From IMG/VR virus record IMGVR_UViG_3300036861_000240, positions 1 to 48,902 of that record: 48,902 nt of DNA; one strand, given 5' to 3'. Positions within the stretch are counted from its first letter, which is position 1; each line of letters starts with the position of its first letter. Below, piece by piece: positions 30,644 to 37,652 of the stretch. The translations under genes and the position numbers were made by a program. The DNA comes from a virus. Under the pieces are notes generated by a model. The model worked only from the letters and a program-made list of their open reading frames with translations, searched no databases and was not told where the DNA came from.

Positions 30644-30822
30644 GACGCCGTACGCGCCGCCCTGAGTGGAATCATGTCGAGAGCACGCGACTCCGTGTCG
30701 GCGGCTCGGGCGTAGATCTCCCTTGCTTGCTCGACGTGACCGCGCCGCAAAAGCTCGTCCGCGCTATCGGCGAGATCCATGGCCAGATCGTGCAGGCGCA
30801 GATTGAGATTCTCGATCGACAT
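30574..30822 (-). CDS. Helical TPR-like small protein
   Basis: 82 residues. The first 50 are clearly protein-like: LHDLAMDLADSADELLRRGH then EQAREIYARAADTESRALDM, a TPR-type helix pair. The last 30 residues lie in the region where the next gene starts in another frame. First gene downstream of the tRNA-like gene. Confidence 0.6.
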   Translation of the reverse strand: MSIENLNLRLHDLAMDLADSADELLRRGHVEQAREIYARAADTESRALDMIPLRAARTASWTSGATASCFSTRWRPRTRPIA

Positions 30823-30861
30823 TGAATGTGCTTAGCTCATCGGTCTTTGGCTGCACCCGTT

Positions 30862-30936
30862 TGGACCGGCGTCGCGGCCTCGAACCGCACCCTCCCGGCT
30901 GGAGGCCGGGCGCTCCCCCTGGTGAGCTACCGCCGG
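30862..30936 (-). tRNA. tRNA-Gly (TCC)-like, CCA encoded
   Basis: 75 nt with a full cloverleaf: acceptor CCGGCGG/ACGCCGG (last pair mismatched), D-arm GCTC/GAGC, anticodon stem CCCGG/CCGGG with loop CCTCCAG, T-arm TGCGG-TTCGAGG-CCGCG, discriminator T and encoded CCA. The anticodon TCC reads Gly GGA; discriminator T73 also fits bacterial tRNA-Gly. Odd points are C33 instead of the near-universal U33 and a G7-A66 mismatch. A promoter-like pair lies about 60 bp upstream. Confidence 0.7.
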
Positions 30937-30994
30937 ATTCGAGGTCGCGGCACCTGGTGCCATCTGGTCTCCACTCCACTGAGACACCTGGGGC

Positions 30995-31023
30995 ATTGTA
31001 CGCAGACGGTGCGCCGCATGCAC
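30995..31023 (-). promoter_or_regulatory. Candidate promoter for tRNA and downstream genes
   Basis: GTGCAT (31023-31018) and TACAAT (31000-30995) are 17 bp apart on the minus strand. The region just upstream of the -35 (GCGCGACCTCAG) resembles the 32.6 kb promoter. The expected start site is about 50 bp before the tRNA. Confidence 0.55.
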
Positions 31024-31034
31024 CTGAGGTCGCG

Positions 31035-31493
31035 CTAGATGAGGCTGGCCTGTCCGGCGCGACGTGCCTTGGTCGCCGCGGTGGTCGGCGTCCACAGCTC
31101 GGGACACGCGACGTCGAGCCGCCGCTCGAGGAACTCGGCGACGATCCGGCGATGGCAGAGTTGGCCGGCGTTCACGTCCTCGAAGCAGAGGAGGACGAGC
31201 CCGCGATCGCCGTTCTCGGCGATGAGACGCCGCAGGCGTACGACGAGAGCGTCGAGGTCGAGCGCGTCGAGCTGCGCGTTCATGCGTCGGGAGAACTCCG
31301 GCCAGCCGTCGACCTTGTAGTCGGCGAGCATCGCGCGGGTCGGCGCCAACTCGGCAAGGTTCGCCACGATTTTGTAACCGAGCGGCCAGCGCGGGCGGCC
31401 GGCGGTGATTCCGATCGGCACCCACCAGCAGTCGGGCTCGCGGAGGGCCGGGTTGTGGTAGCGGGAGGTCGCGAGGGTCAGGTCGACGGACAT
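31035..31493 (-). CDS. DUF488 family protein
   Basis: 152 residues. Starts with TLATSRYHNPALREPDCWWV and contains GLVLLCFEDVNAGQLCHRRI, the DUF488 signature (LC-E-...-CHR-). The biochemical role of DUF488 is unknown; it is common in mobile elements and near DNA-modification genes. ATG preceded by GGAGG at 8 nt, with a weak copy of the repeated promoter upstream. Confidence 0.8.
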   Translation of the reverse strand: MSVDLTLATSRYHNPALREPDCWWVPIGITAGRPRWPLGYKIVANLAELAPTRAMLADYKVDGWPEFSRRMNAQLDALDLDALVVRLRRLIAENGDRGLVLLCFEDVNAGQLCHRRIVAEFLERRLDVACPELWTPTTAATKARRAGQASLI

Positions 31494-31515
31494 CGTATGT
31501 GCCTCCGGTGTCTAT

Positions 31516-31521
31516 ATTGTA
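31516..31521 (-). promoter_or_regulatory. Extended -10 of accessory-type promoter
   Basis: ACCTGC-TACAAT on the minus strand, same block as in the other accessory promoters. The hexamer 17 bp upstream (CGGCAG) is a poor -35 and lies within the end of the parB gene. It would drive the DUF488 gene. Confidence 0.5.
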
Positions 31522-31530
31522 GCAGGTGTG

Positions 31531-32437
31531 TTAGGCGGCTGCCGCTGTGTCGAGCGGGCTCGAGGTCGGCGGCTTCGCCATGTTCCCCTTGAGCAGCGAT
31601 TCGTAGAGCGCGCCGACGATGCCGGCGAGGTCGCGATGGCTCGCGTTCTCGGACGTCATCAGGTCGGCGAGGTAGTGCTCGAAGGTTGCGCCGAGGGTCA
31701 TCTTCACCGGCATCGGCGGCACGTTCTCGGCTACCGGGAACCGGCGGCGCAGCGCGGCGCGCGCGGGCGCGACGATCACGCCGGTCATGAAGTCCTCGGC
31801 GTTGAAAAGCGAGTCCTGCGCCTGCTGGGCCAGCAGCTCCCCGACAACGCTCCGCCAGACGCGGAGCGGCATGCGCTCGGTCGCGACGAGCGCGCGCAGC
31901 GCGATCCGTTGGCGGTTGTGGTCAAGTGGGGCCATGACTTCGCCGTAGCTGGCGGCCATCTGACCGACCGCGATCATCTGCTGCGCCTCCTCGACCAGAT
32001 CGAGCAGGAGCAGCCGGGCGGTGACGCGGCCGCCGCTGACCTTGGCACGTTTGGCCGTCTCCGCGGCGGTCCACCCGAATCGATCCATGCGTGAGCGGTA
32101 GGCGCGCGCCTCGTCGAGCGGGTGCAGATCGACGCGCGCGCTGTTCTCGGCCAGCGTGATCGCCGCGGCGGACTCGTCGTCGAGCTTGCGCACGATCGCG
32201 GGGATGGCAGTCCAGCCCGAGCAGTCGGCAGGCGCGACTGCGCCGCTCGCCGGCAACGATCTCGAAGCGTCCGCCCGCGATCGGCCGGACCGTGATCGGC
32301 TGCGCGAGCCCGTCGGCCTTGATCGACGCGGCCAGCTCCTCGAGCTCCGCCGGGGCGAACACGGTGCGGTCGTTGCCGCCGGCGACGAGCTTCGCCAGCG
32401 GGAGCGAGGAGACACGGTATGGGAGCTTCGCGATCAC
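31531..32437 (-). pseudogene. ParB-family gene split by a frameshift
   Basis: Two frames together encode one ParB of about 300 residues. From a GTG at 32437 the first frame gives [20 protein letters not shown] and [19 protein letters not shown]. The match then moves to the next frame, which reads [20 protein letters not shown] and ends at 31531 with a long helical C terminus. The break lies at 32200-32215 and includes a CCCC run; removing one C restores a typical GLD-x-x-PAIV join. It may be a base-calling error, a true mutation or recoding. Confidence 0.75.
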
Positions 32438-32595
32438 GGGGACCGCCGTTCGGCCTTGACGATGACACACCGGGCGCAAGGGTGTTTCTTCAAGCCGGCT
32501 TCATCCTCGGTGACCGGGCGTCCGCAGAGCGTCATCCGGCCGTCGGTGGTGATGTGGCGCAGCGCGTCGGCCACACGGGCGAATCTCACGTGCAA
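32434..32595 (-). CDS. Small zinc-binding phage protein
   Basis: 53 residues. A TTG at 32595 follows AGGAGA at 6 nt; the apparent GTG at 32631 abuts the promoter -10 and cannot be in the transcript. MTLCGRPV and [10 protein letters not shown] provide the C-x(n)-CxxC site, a form often seen in actinophage-type small proteins. Its stop overlaps the parB start (GTGA). Confidence 0.65.
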   Translation of the reverse strand: MHVRFARVADALRHITTDGRMTLCGRPVTEDEAGLKKHPCARCVIVKAERRSP

Positions 32596-32631
32596 ATCGG
32601 TTTCTCCTGCGGTGTTGTTCAACGTGAACAC

Positions 32632-32660
32632 AGTATAGCAGGTGTAGCCGGAGGGTGCAA
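32632..32660 (-). promoter_or_regulatory. Accessory promoter P32.6
   Basis: TTGCAC (32660-32655), 17 bp, TATACT (32637-32632) on the minus strand, with ACCTGC directly before the -10. A GCGCCAG motif (plus-strand CTGGCGC, 32672-32678) lies 11 bp upstream of the -35. Drives the zinc-binding gene and parB. Confidence 0.8.
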
Positions 32661-32677
32661 GGTCGCGCGTGCTGGCG

Positions 32678-32893
32678 CTACGTGCGCGTGGCGCAGCCGC
32701 ATGGGCGCGGACCCTTCGGGCCCATGAGCACGCCGGTGTCTCGGCATGGCCGACATCGAGCCGGCAGGCCGATCTGCTCTAGCGACGCGCTCTCCTCGAG
32801 GAGGAATGGTGTCTCGCGGCGGCTCGGCGCCGTGCCTGAGAACAGGGGGAGGTCCGCGCCGTCGACGAACATCGCGCTCTGGCGGTTCTTCAT
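32678..32893 (-). CDS. Zinc-knuckle protein, 71 residues
   Basis: Starts MKNRQSAMFVDGADLPLFSG; the C-terminal part has CRPC and CGC (ARCRPCRDTGVLMGPKG, PCGCATRT), a DnaJ-type zinc knuckle. Overlaps the upstream gene (ATGA). Its TAG stop lies inside the motif of the next promoter. Confidence 0.65.
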   Translation of the reverse strand: MKNRQSAMFVDGADLPLFSGTAPSRRETPFLLEESASLEQIGLPARCRPCRDTGVLMGPKGPRPCGCATRT

Positions 32894-33426
32894 CGGCCAA
32901 TCTCCGCCAGCAGCGCGTCGACCGCGCCTGCCAATTCGACGGCCGGGATCGACCAGGCCCGCCCGACCCGGTAGGTGCGATCGGTCGGTCGAGATCGGTA
33001 GACGACCAGGCTGTCGCGTACGACCCCAGCAAGGTCGGAACGCCCGCGCAGGAAAGGCTCCGGATCGTCGATCGCCGCAGCGATCGGCCCGACGTCGATC
33101 CCCAGCGCGGGGCGCGCGGCCTGACCGAGCGATAGGTCGACCAGCCAGCGGCGATCCAGCACCGCGACCAGATGACCTGGCCAGCCACCTGGCCGCATCG
33201 CGGTCGGGTCGCCGATGTCGACCTGGTAGGATCGGTCGGCGTTCGTCACACGACAACCGCAGGCGAGCGCGTACGCGTCGACGCGATGGCGGCGCGCGAC
33301 CTCGATCGCGATGCGGGTCGCCCATATGCAGAAGCCCTCCGATCGGAAAACCTCCGGCAACGCGCGGGGCGCCGCGCGCGCGAGCGCGACGGCCAGGTCA
33401 TCGGTTGGGAGACGTGTCAACTTCAC
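32890..33426 (-). CDS. Putative Cys-His-Asp (transglutaminase-like) protein
   Basis: 178 residues from a GTG overlapping the upstream stop. Carries the order Cys, His, Asp expected of a papain/transglutaminase-type fold: SEGFCIWATRIAIEVARRH, then GGWPGHLVAVLDRRWLVDLS. In such folds the three form the catalytic triad. Similar actinobacterial hypothetical proteins share the CxxAT...GHLV...DLSLGQ pattern as I recall. Substrate unknown; it could be a protease, amidase or acyltransferase. Confidence 0.6.
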   Translation of the reverse strand: MKLTRLPTDDLAVALARAAPRALPEVFRSEGFCIWATRIAIEVARRHRVDAYALACGCRVTNADRSYQVDIGDPTAMRPGGWPGHLVAVLDRRWLVDLSLGQAARPALGIDVGPIAAAIDDPEPFLRGRSDLAGVVRDSLVVYRSRPTDRTYRVGRAWSIPAVELAGAVDALLAEIGR

Positions 33427-33620
33427 GGCTGCGAGTTCCCGATCATCTCCGTGAGCTGCTCTAGGGCGTGAGCCAGACATAGGGGGATCGGCTCCATCCG
33501 CGGATAGAACTCGGTCGAGAATGCGGCGATCGCGCGCCGGTCGCAATACTCGCATGTGACGACGCCCACCTGATCAGCCGGAAGGTTCTGGATCGTGCAG
33601 GAGAATTCGCTGAGCGCCAC
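33423..33620 (-). CDS. Small CxxC protein, 65 residues
   Basis: GTG at 33620, 1 bp after the ligase stop. CEYCDRRAIAAF and PLCLAHALEQ supply a CxxC...CxxH metal site. Sits in an overlapping gene chain. Function unknown. Confidence 0.6.
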   Translation of the reverse strand: MALSEFSCTIQNLPADQVGVVTCEYCDRRAIAAFSTEFYPRMEPIPLCLAHALEQLTEMIGNSQP

Positions 33621-33621
33621 C

Positions 33622-34704
33622 CTACTCCCCGACAACGCGCTTGGCGCGCGGGTGGCGAGGCATCCCACTCGGCATCAGGAATTGGTACTCGATCTCGATC
33701 CTTGTGCCGATCGCGATCTCGCCGCGGTCGATCCGGCGGTGCCAGTCGTTGTTGAGGACCGCGCACCGCGACTCGAGTCCCGACGGCAGGCGGTAAACGA
33801 TCACGGAGCGTGGGCCGGACTTGCCGACGTCCCAGCCGACGATCTCTACGACCGCCTCCGCGCAACCCTTCACCTTGAGCACGTCGGCGGTGCGGCGCCC
33901 GACGTAGGGAGCGGCGCGTCGCTTGAGCATCACACCCTCGCCGCCGGCGGCGACGATCGCGTCGTGCATCGTCTGGCTGGGCGGCCCTGACGTCGTGACG
34001 ATCACCGGATCGTCCGCGGTGAGCCGCGAGCCCGCCCCGGTCAGGAGCTGGCGGCGCTCATCGTAGTTGTATTGCGTCGTGTCGACGCGACCGAGCTGCA
34101 GGATGTCGAAGAGGACGACGCGCTGGCCGCCGTTCGTGCCGAGCAGCTCCCCGTCGTAGTCGCCGTCGGGCAGCGTCTCGAGCGTGGCGACGATCGCGGG
34201 CGGGAGCATGCGCGGTAGCCCCTCGCTGCGACCGCCGCCGGCGCGCGACCATGCGGTCACGACGCCGGGTGCTAGGCTCACTCCAGATCGGGCCCGCGCC
34301 CGCCAACTCGCCGGCCGAACGGCGATCAGCACGCGCACGCCATCGTACTTCTGCTCCATCGCCCAGGTCGCCGCGTCGTAGTCATCGATCGACCGACCGG
34401 CGGGCAGAACCTCGGCGAGCATGAGCGGGCGATAGATCGGCGCGTCGCGGGCGGCGAGCAACTCGGCCGCGGTCGAGGCGAAAGCGGCCGCGGCTGGAGG
34501 CGGCGCGACCGCCCGTGGTGCATTCGGTGCACCGCGCGAGACGGGCTCAGTGATCTGGCGAGTGTGCTTGCAGCCGCGCTCGGCGCCCGGCTTGACGAAC
34601 CGCCAGCCCGGGCAGTCGCAGGAGAGCTGGCCGGCGTCGTCGCGACTCACGGTGTAGGTCGCGCTGGACGACGAAGATGGGAACGTGCGGATCGTGGTCG
34701 TCAT
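33622..34704 (-). CDS. ATP-dependent DNA ligase with SWIM finger
   Basis: 360 residues. Residues 20-50 form a SWIM zinc finger (CDCPGWRF...CKH; C29, C31, C45, H47). After a linker comes a nucleotidyltransferase domain: motif I EQKYDGVR with the adenylated Lys at about 119, motif III VLFDILQLG, motif IV GEGVMLKRR and motif V DVLKVKG. The C-terminal OB part holds GTRIEIEYQFLMPSG. It would seal nicks after repair, recombination or packaging. The N-terminal SWIM fusion is unusual and may target it to DNA or a partner. Confidence 0.8.
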   Translation of the reverse strand: MTTTIRTFPSSSSSATYTVSRDDAGQLSCDCPGWRFVKPGAERGCKHTRQITEPVSRGAPNAPRAVAPPPAAAAFASTAAELLAARDAPIYRPLMLAEVLPAGRSIDDYDAATWAMEQKYDGVRVLIAVRPASWRARARSGVSLAPGVVTAWSRAGGGRSEGLPRMLPPAIVATLETLPDGDYDGELLGTNGGQRVVLFDILQLGRVDTTQYNYDERRQLLTGAGSRLTADDPVIVTTSGPPSQTMHDAIVAAGGEGVMLKRRAAPYVGRRTADVLKVKGCAEAVVEIVGWDVGKSGPRSVIVYRLPSGLESRCAVLNNDWHRRIDRGEIAIGTRIEIEYQFLMPSGMPRHPRAKRVVGE

Positions 34705-34982
34705 CGCGTGGGGTTCTCCTCATTGTGCGCCGTGGGAATGCCGCGGACCTTCTCGTACGCGTAGCCGGGTCGCTTCACCAGCTCGTGCAGAGCCCGGCCG
34801 ACCGAGGCGCCGTCGGCACCGCTATCGACCGCCGCGGCCTCGGCCGCGAGCTGCTGCCAGATCGCGGCATCGACCGTCGGGTAGCGATAGAGCGAGCCGC
34901 AGCGGAACTCGACCTCGAGTCCGATCTGCGGGTCAAATGCGATCGTCGCCACGTTGCTCGAGATGACCGCTGTGCGGTGCAT
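34701..34982 (-). CDS. KTSC domain protein
   Basis: 93 residues. Matches the KTSC pattern: ISSNVATIAFDPQIGLEVEF, GSLYRYPTVDAAIWQQL and a C-terminal GYAYEKV. KTSC domains occur in phage and DNA-repair proteins; the role is unclear. First gene after accessory promoter P35.0; GGAG lies at 8 nt before the ATG. Confidence 0.75.
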   Translation of the reverse strand: MHRTAVISSNVATIAFDPQIGLEVEFRCGSLYRYPTVDAAIWQQLAAEAAAVDSGADGASVGRALHELVKRPGYAYEKVRGIPTAHNEENPTR

Positions 34983-35013
34983 CCTGCACTCCGTCTGTGT
35001 TTCCACTGTATTC

Positions 35014-35042
35014 AGTATAGCAGGTGCGCGCACGTCGTGCAA
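35014..35042 (-). promoter_or_regulatory. Accessory promoter P35.0
   Basis: TTGCAC (35042-35037), 17 bp, TATACT (35019-35014). The GCGCCAC motif (plus-strand GTGGCGC, 35044-35050) ends 1 bp before the -35 and overlaps the end of the upstream gene region. Drives the KTSC, ligase and following genes. Confidence 0.85.
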
Positions 35043-35055
35043 GGTGGCGCCAGGT

Positions 35056-35265
35056 CTAGTAGACGTCGGTCTGACTCCTAACGGACGCCTCGAGGGCCGC
35101 GCGGATCCGGACGAGCCTCTCGCGCTCGTCCGCACGAACGCGGCGCCCGGCGGTCAAGGCGCGACCTCCGGTATCGAGGTAAGCGTCGAGCACGAGCCAC
35201 AGGAGTCGGTAGTCGTCGAGGTTGAGCCGCGGAACCCCGCCCGATCGCGCGCGTGGCTGGCTCAC
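35056..35265 (-). CDS. Small helical protein, 69 residues
   Basis: GTG overlaps the upstream stop. Reads LNLDDYRLLWLVLDAYLDTG and ADERERLVRIRAALEASVRS, fully helical and charged. Its TAG lies at the edge of the P35.0 upstream motif. No family recognised. Confidence 0.55.
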   Translation of the reverse strand: MSQPRARSGGVPRLNLDDYRLLWLVLDAYLDTGGRALTAGRRVRADERERLVRIRAALEASVRSQTDVY

Positions 35266-35597
35266 GTCGCGACCGAGCCGAGCAACGTCTCCCATTGCTC
35301 GGTGAGCATGCGTCGCCAGTCCGCGGCCGACTGCTCGTACCAGGAGCCGTCCATCCAGAAGTGAACGACGCCGGACCGCTCGTGCCTCGTCTCGCGGAGC
35401 CGCATCGCCCGGCCGACCTCGGTCGACTCGAGCCGACGCCAGACAGGTCCGCCCGGGCAGCAGCAGTGCCGCTCCGGGGTTGGCTGCTCGAACGCGGTCG
35501 CATCCCGGTGTGACTGGCCGTGGCGGAACGTGCCGCGCCGCGGCCCCCAGGCGGTCGCGAACTGCATGAGCGAGCCGCCGCACGCGGTGCAGTTCAT
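35262..35597 (-). CDS. Cys-rich protein, 111 residues
   Basis: Starts MNCTACGGSLMQFATAWGPR; a second cluster CCCPGGPVWRRLESTEV follows. The C-terminal half is Trp-rich and helical (WYEQSAADWRRML). Probably metal binding. Overlaps both neighbours (ATGA, GTGA). Confidence 0.6.
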   Translation of the reverse strand: MNCTACGGSLMQFATAWGPRRGTFRHGQSHRDATAFEQPTPERHCCCPGGPVWRRLESTEVGRAMRLRETRHERSGVVHFWMDGSWYEQSAADWRRMLTEQWETLLGSVAT

Positions 35598-35815
35598 CAC
35601 CAGGACTCCCTTCCGTCGAGCTGCTCCAGCACGCGATCGAGCTGCGCGCGCAGATCGGCGCGCTCCGAGGGCGTCGCGTCGCGAGCGTAGATCTGGCGGC
35701 CGAGGTCGTGGTAGCGCCGCACGAGCCATGGCACGGTCAGCCGGCGAGCTCGGCGGTGACTCGCCGCGGCGCGGCGGACGCGAGCGCGAGTCGGCACCGT
35801 GGCGCTCAGTCCCAT
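35597..35815 (-). CDS. Small basic protein, 72 residues
   Basis: Arg-rich N terminus, then a charged helix (SERADLRAQLDRVLEQLDGR). The ATG lies inside the end of the previous gene (10-bp overlap). No family recognised. Confidence 0.5.
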   Translation of the reverse strand: MGLSATVPTRARVRRAAASHRRARRLTVPWLVRRYHDLGRQIYARDATPSERADLRAQLDRVLEQLDGRESW

Positions 35816-36120
35816 TGTGGCACCCCGCGGATGGTGACGGCGCGGCCCTCGGCACGCTCGACGTACTCCCGTCGATAGTCACTCTGAGCGGCGACGTTGA
35901 CGCCCTGATGGTGCGCCAGACCGCCGAGCGCGAGCAGGTCGCCCAGCTCGATGCGATCGGCGTCGGTCATATAGCCGAACTCGCGGCGGCGGGCCGGCGG
36001 CGCGGTGATCTTGATCCAACCCCAGGCGGTGCCGCGGCCGCCGCTGACGCTCCAGGTCTTGCCGCTCCGCCGCTTGAGCGCGGCGCGGATCGTCGCGATC
36101 GTCTCGTCGCGATCGTTCAT
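35806..36120 (-). CDS. Conserved hypothetical, 104 residues
   Basis: Contains IRAALKRRSGKTWSVSGGRG and TAWGWIKITAPPARR, then LAHHQGVNVAAQSDYRREYV, a pattern I recall from cyanobacterial and other bacterial hypothetical proteins of the same size. No function is known to me. ATG at 36120 overlaps the upstream stop. Confidence 0.65.
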   Translation of the reverse strand: MNDRDETIATIRAALKRRSGKTWSVSGGRGTAWGWIKITAPPARRREFGYMTDADRIELGDLLALGGLAHHQGVNVAAQSDYRREYVERAEGRAVTIRGVPQWD

Positions 36121-36347
36121 CGTGGACTCACCGGCGCAGCGACCGCCTCGAGCGCGGCGTGCGCCTGCGCGAGCGCCTTCGGGTCGGACGCCTCGAGATA
36201 GGCCCGAATGTGCGGCGTGTGGACGATGACGAGCAGAGCGCACGCGAGCCCTGTGATCTCAGCCGACCAATCGCGTGACAGCGCCGGGGCGGTGCGCTCC
36301 GTGCGTCCGTTCTTTTCGTCTAGGAACTGCTGGCTAGGATGTGCCAT
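36117..36347 (-). CDS. Hypothetical protein, 76 residues
   Basis: ATG at 36347 chosen because AGGAGG lies about 10 nt before it; an upstream ATG overlapping the previous stop is possible. Helical C terminus (SDPKALAQAHAALEAVAAPV). ITGLACALLVIVH is a short hydrophobic stretch. Confidence 0.55.
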   Translation of the reverse strand: MAHPSQQFLDEKNGRTERTAPALSRDWSAEITGLACALLVIVHTPHIRAYLEASDPKALAQAHAALEAVAAPVSPR

Positions 36348-36391
36348 GGTGTGCGTCCTCCTGCGTGTGGTGATGTCGACGACCGGGCCGA

Positions 36392-36640
36392 TCATCGGGC
36401 CAACCCTCTGGTGAGCTGCTGCTGCCCTAGCCAGGCCGCCGCATAGTCGGTCTGGAGCGAGACGAGCACGAGCTGACCGATCGGCGTGCCCGTCGGCGCG
36501 TAGTTGACAACCGGGCAGCGCCCGACCTCGATTTCGCGCAGCTTTGCGCTGCCGCGCTCGGCCATGTAGGCGGCCGGTCCGATGACGGTCCCGGTCGCTA
36601 GGTCGATCGAGAACGCGCCGACGCGCGTGGGCTCAGGCAA
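36392..36640 (-). CDS. Small beta-rich protein, 82 residues
   Basis: TTG start preceded by AGGAGG at 7 nt and overlapping the region of the HNH stop. Reads VGAFSIDLATGTVIGPAAYM and PTGTPIGQLVLVSLQTDYAA. No family recognised. Confidence 0.55.
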   Translation of the reverse strand: MPEPTRVGAFSIDLATGTVIGPAAYMAERGSAKLREIEVGRCPVVNYAPTGTPIGQLVLVSLQTDYAAAWLGQQQLTRGLAR

Positions 36641-36974
36641 CTGCGTCCTCCTCTGTGATCTCGATGGTGCGGCGGATCATCGTGATCGCCTTGCCGCCCC
36701 GCTGCTCGCGCCATGACTCGTTCCAATGGCCGCTGATGTGGTGGTGCGGGCAGAGCCACACGACATCGAGCGGTCGCGAGTAGTCCGTGTGGTGCGCCTG
36801 GATCTTGCCGCCGTGTGTGCAGCCCTCGACCTCGCAGGTCGGCATCGGCAGACCAGCGCGGCGCAGACGCCGGATGTAGAACTCGACGACGCGGTGCGCG
36901 CGATCCTTCTCGGGATTCCGAGCCCGCCAGGCTTTCCGACTGTCCGGGCTGTCGATGTCCGCGCGTCCCGCCAT
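36633..36974 (-). CDS. HNH-type zinc-finger protein
   Basis: 113 residues. CEVEGCTHGGKIQAHHTDYS and VVWLCPHHHISGH give the ββα-metal layout with two Cys, HH, and CPHHH, as in small phage HNH nucleases. Could cut DNA (homing, packaging) or be a catalytically modified relative. ATG at 36974 fits the upstream promoter P37.0. Confidence 0.75.
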   Translation of the reverse strand: MAGRADIDSPDSRKAWRARNPEKDRAHRVVEFYIRRLRRAGLPMPTCEVEGCTHGGKIQAHHTDYSRPLDVVWLCPHHHISGHWNESWREQRGGKAITMIRRTIEITEEDAVA

Positions 36975-37009
36975 CTGTTCGCTTTCCTTGATCTGTGCTA
37001 CGTGTACGT

Positions 37010-37038
37010 AGTATAGCAGGTGTATACACACGATGCAA
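37010..37038 (-). promoter_or_regulatory. Accessory promoter P37.0
   Basis: TTGCAT (37038-37033), 17 bp, TATACT (37015-37010). Upstream, GCGCCACATGGCGC forms a perfect half-site palindrome; its nearer half ends 4 bp from the -35. Drives the HNH gene and those after it. Confidence 0.85.
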
Positions 37039-37063
37039 GGAGATGGCGCCATGTGGCGCGTCG

Positions 37064-37318
37064 TCAGACTCGCCGGTACTCCTGCGCCGGATCACCGTCA
37101 GGGCGTCGCCGGCCGGTCGACGGATGGCGCATCCAGCCGGGAGGCTCGGGCTCGAGGTCTAGCTCCCACGCGTTCATCGCCAGCCACGCTGGCAGAGCGC
37201 CGTCGTATCAGAAAACGTCGTCGAAGGCCGTCGACCCTGGCGGGCCGATCCCGAGTCGGGCGCGGCCGAAGGTGAGCGGGTAGATGCGCAGCTCGCGATC
37301 GCCGACCCGCCGCGTCAT
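37064..37318 (-). pseudogene. Gene interrupted by an in-frame TGA
   Basis: Same-frame reading on both sides of TGA at 37208-37210. Upstream half: MTRRVGDRELRIYPLTFGRA and GPPGSTAFDDVF. Downstream half: YDGALPAWLAMNAWELDLEP and PGWMRHPSTGRRRPDGDPAQ. From memory, similar proteins in other phages read DDVWCY...GWxRHP..GRRRPxGDPAxEY through this point, which would put the TGA where Cys or Trp is usual. The start is unclear: no start codon before ATG 37318, though protein-like sequence extends further. Possibly a nonsense mutation, an error or readthrough. Confidence 0.6.
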
Positions 37319-37391
37319 CGGCAGCAACGCGAACAGCGGATCGACTTCGATCCCGCGGCCGCGACCGCGGGATCGAGATGATCGTCCGCGC

Positions 37392-37652
37392 TCAGGATCG
37401 CATCCAGCCGAGGACGCGACGCGTGCGCGTGACGGCCGCGCCGAGCGCCTCGATGTCCGCGGCGACCTGTTCGCTGTCGAGCCTGGGCGGATCGTCCCCG
37501 GGCTCCCGGAACCCCCGCGCGATGACGGCGAGGGCCGCGTTGCGTTCGACACCCTGCACGATGGCGAGCGTCGCGGCCGCGGCCGTCAGGTGCTCGAGGT
37601 CGGCACGCGGCACGCTGATGAGTGGCCGGAGATGGGTCGGCCGGGATCTCAC
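37392..37652 (-). CDS. Helical protein, 86 residues
   Basis: GTG overlapping the upstream stop (GTGA). Helical core VPRADLEHLTAAAATLAIVQ and SEQVAADIEALGAAVTRTRR. No family recognised. The following 70 bp contain the palindromic GATCCCGCG...CGCGGGATC. Confidence 0.55.
   Translation of the reverse strand: MRSRPTHLRPLISVPRADLEHLTAAAATLAIVQGVERNAALAVIARGFREPGDDPPRLDSEQVAADIEALGAAVTRTRRVLGWMRS

Noticed and set aside
30862-30936. tRNA-Trp (CCA) reading of the same tRNA
   Set aside because: Shifting the loop to give U33 and CCA breaks the anticodon stem; the Gly reading also explains T73.
37208-37210. Genome-wide TGA recoding
   Set aside because: TGA ends dozens of genes here with ATGA/GTGA overlaps, so it is a normal stop.
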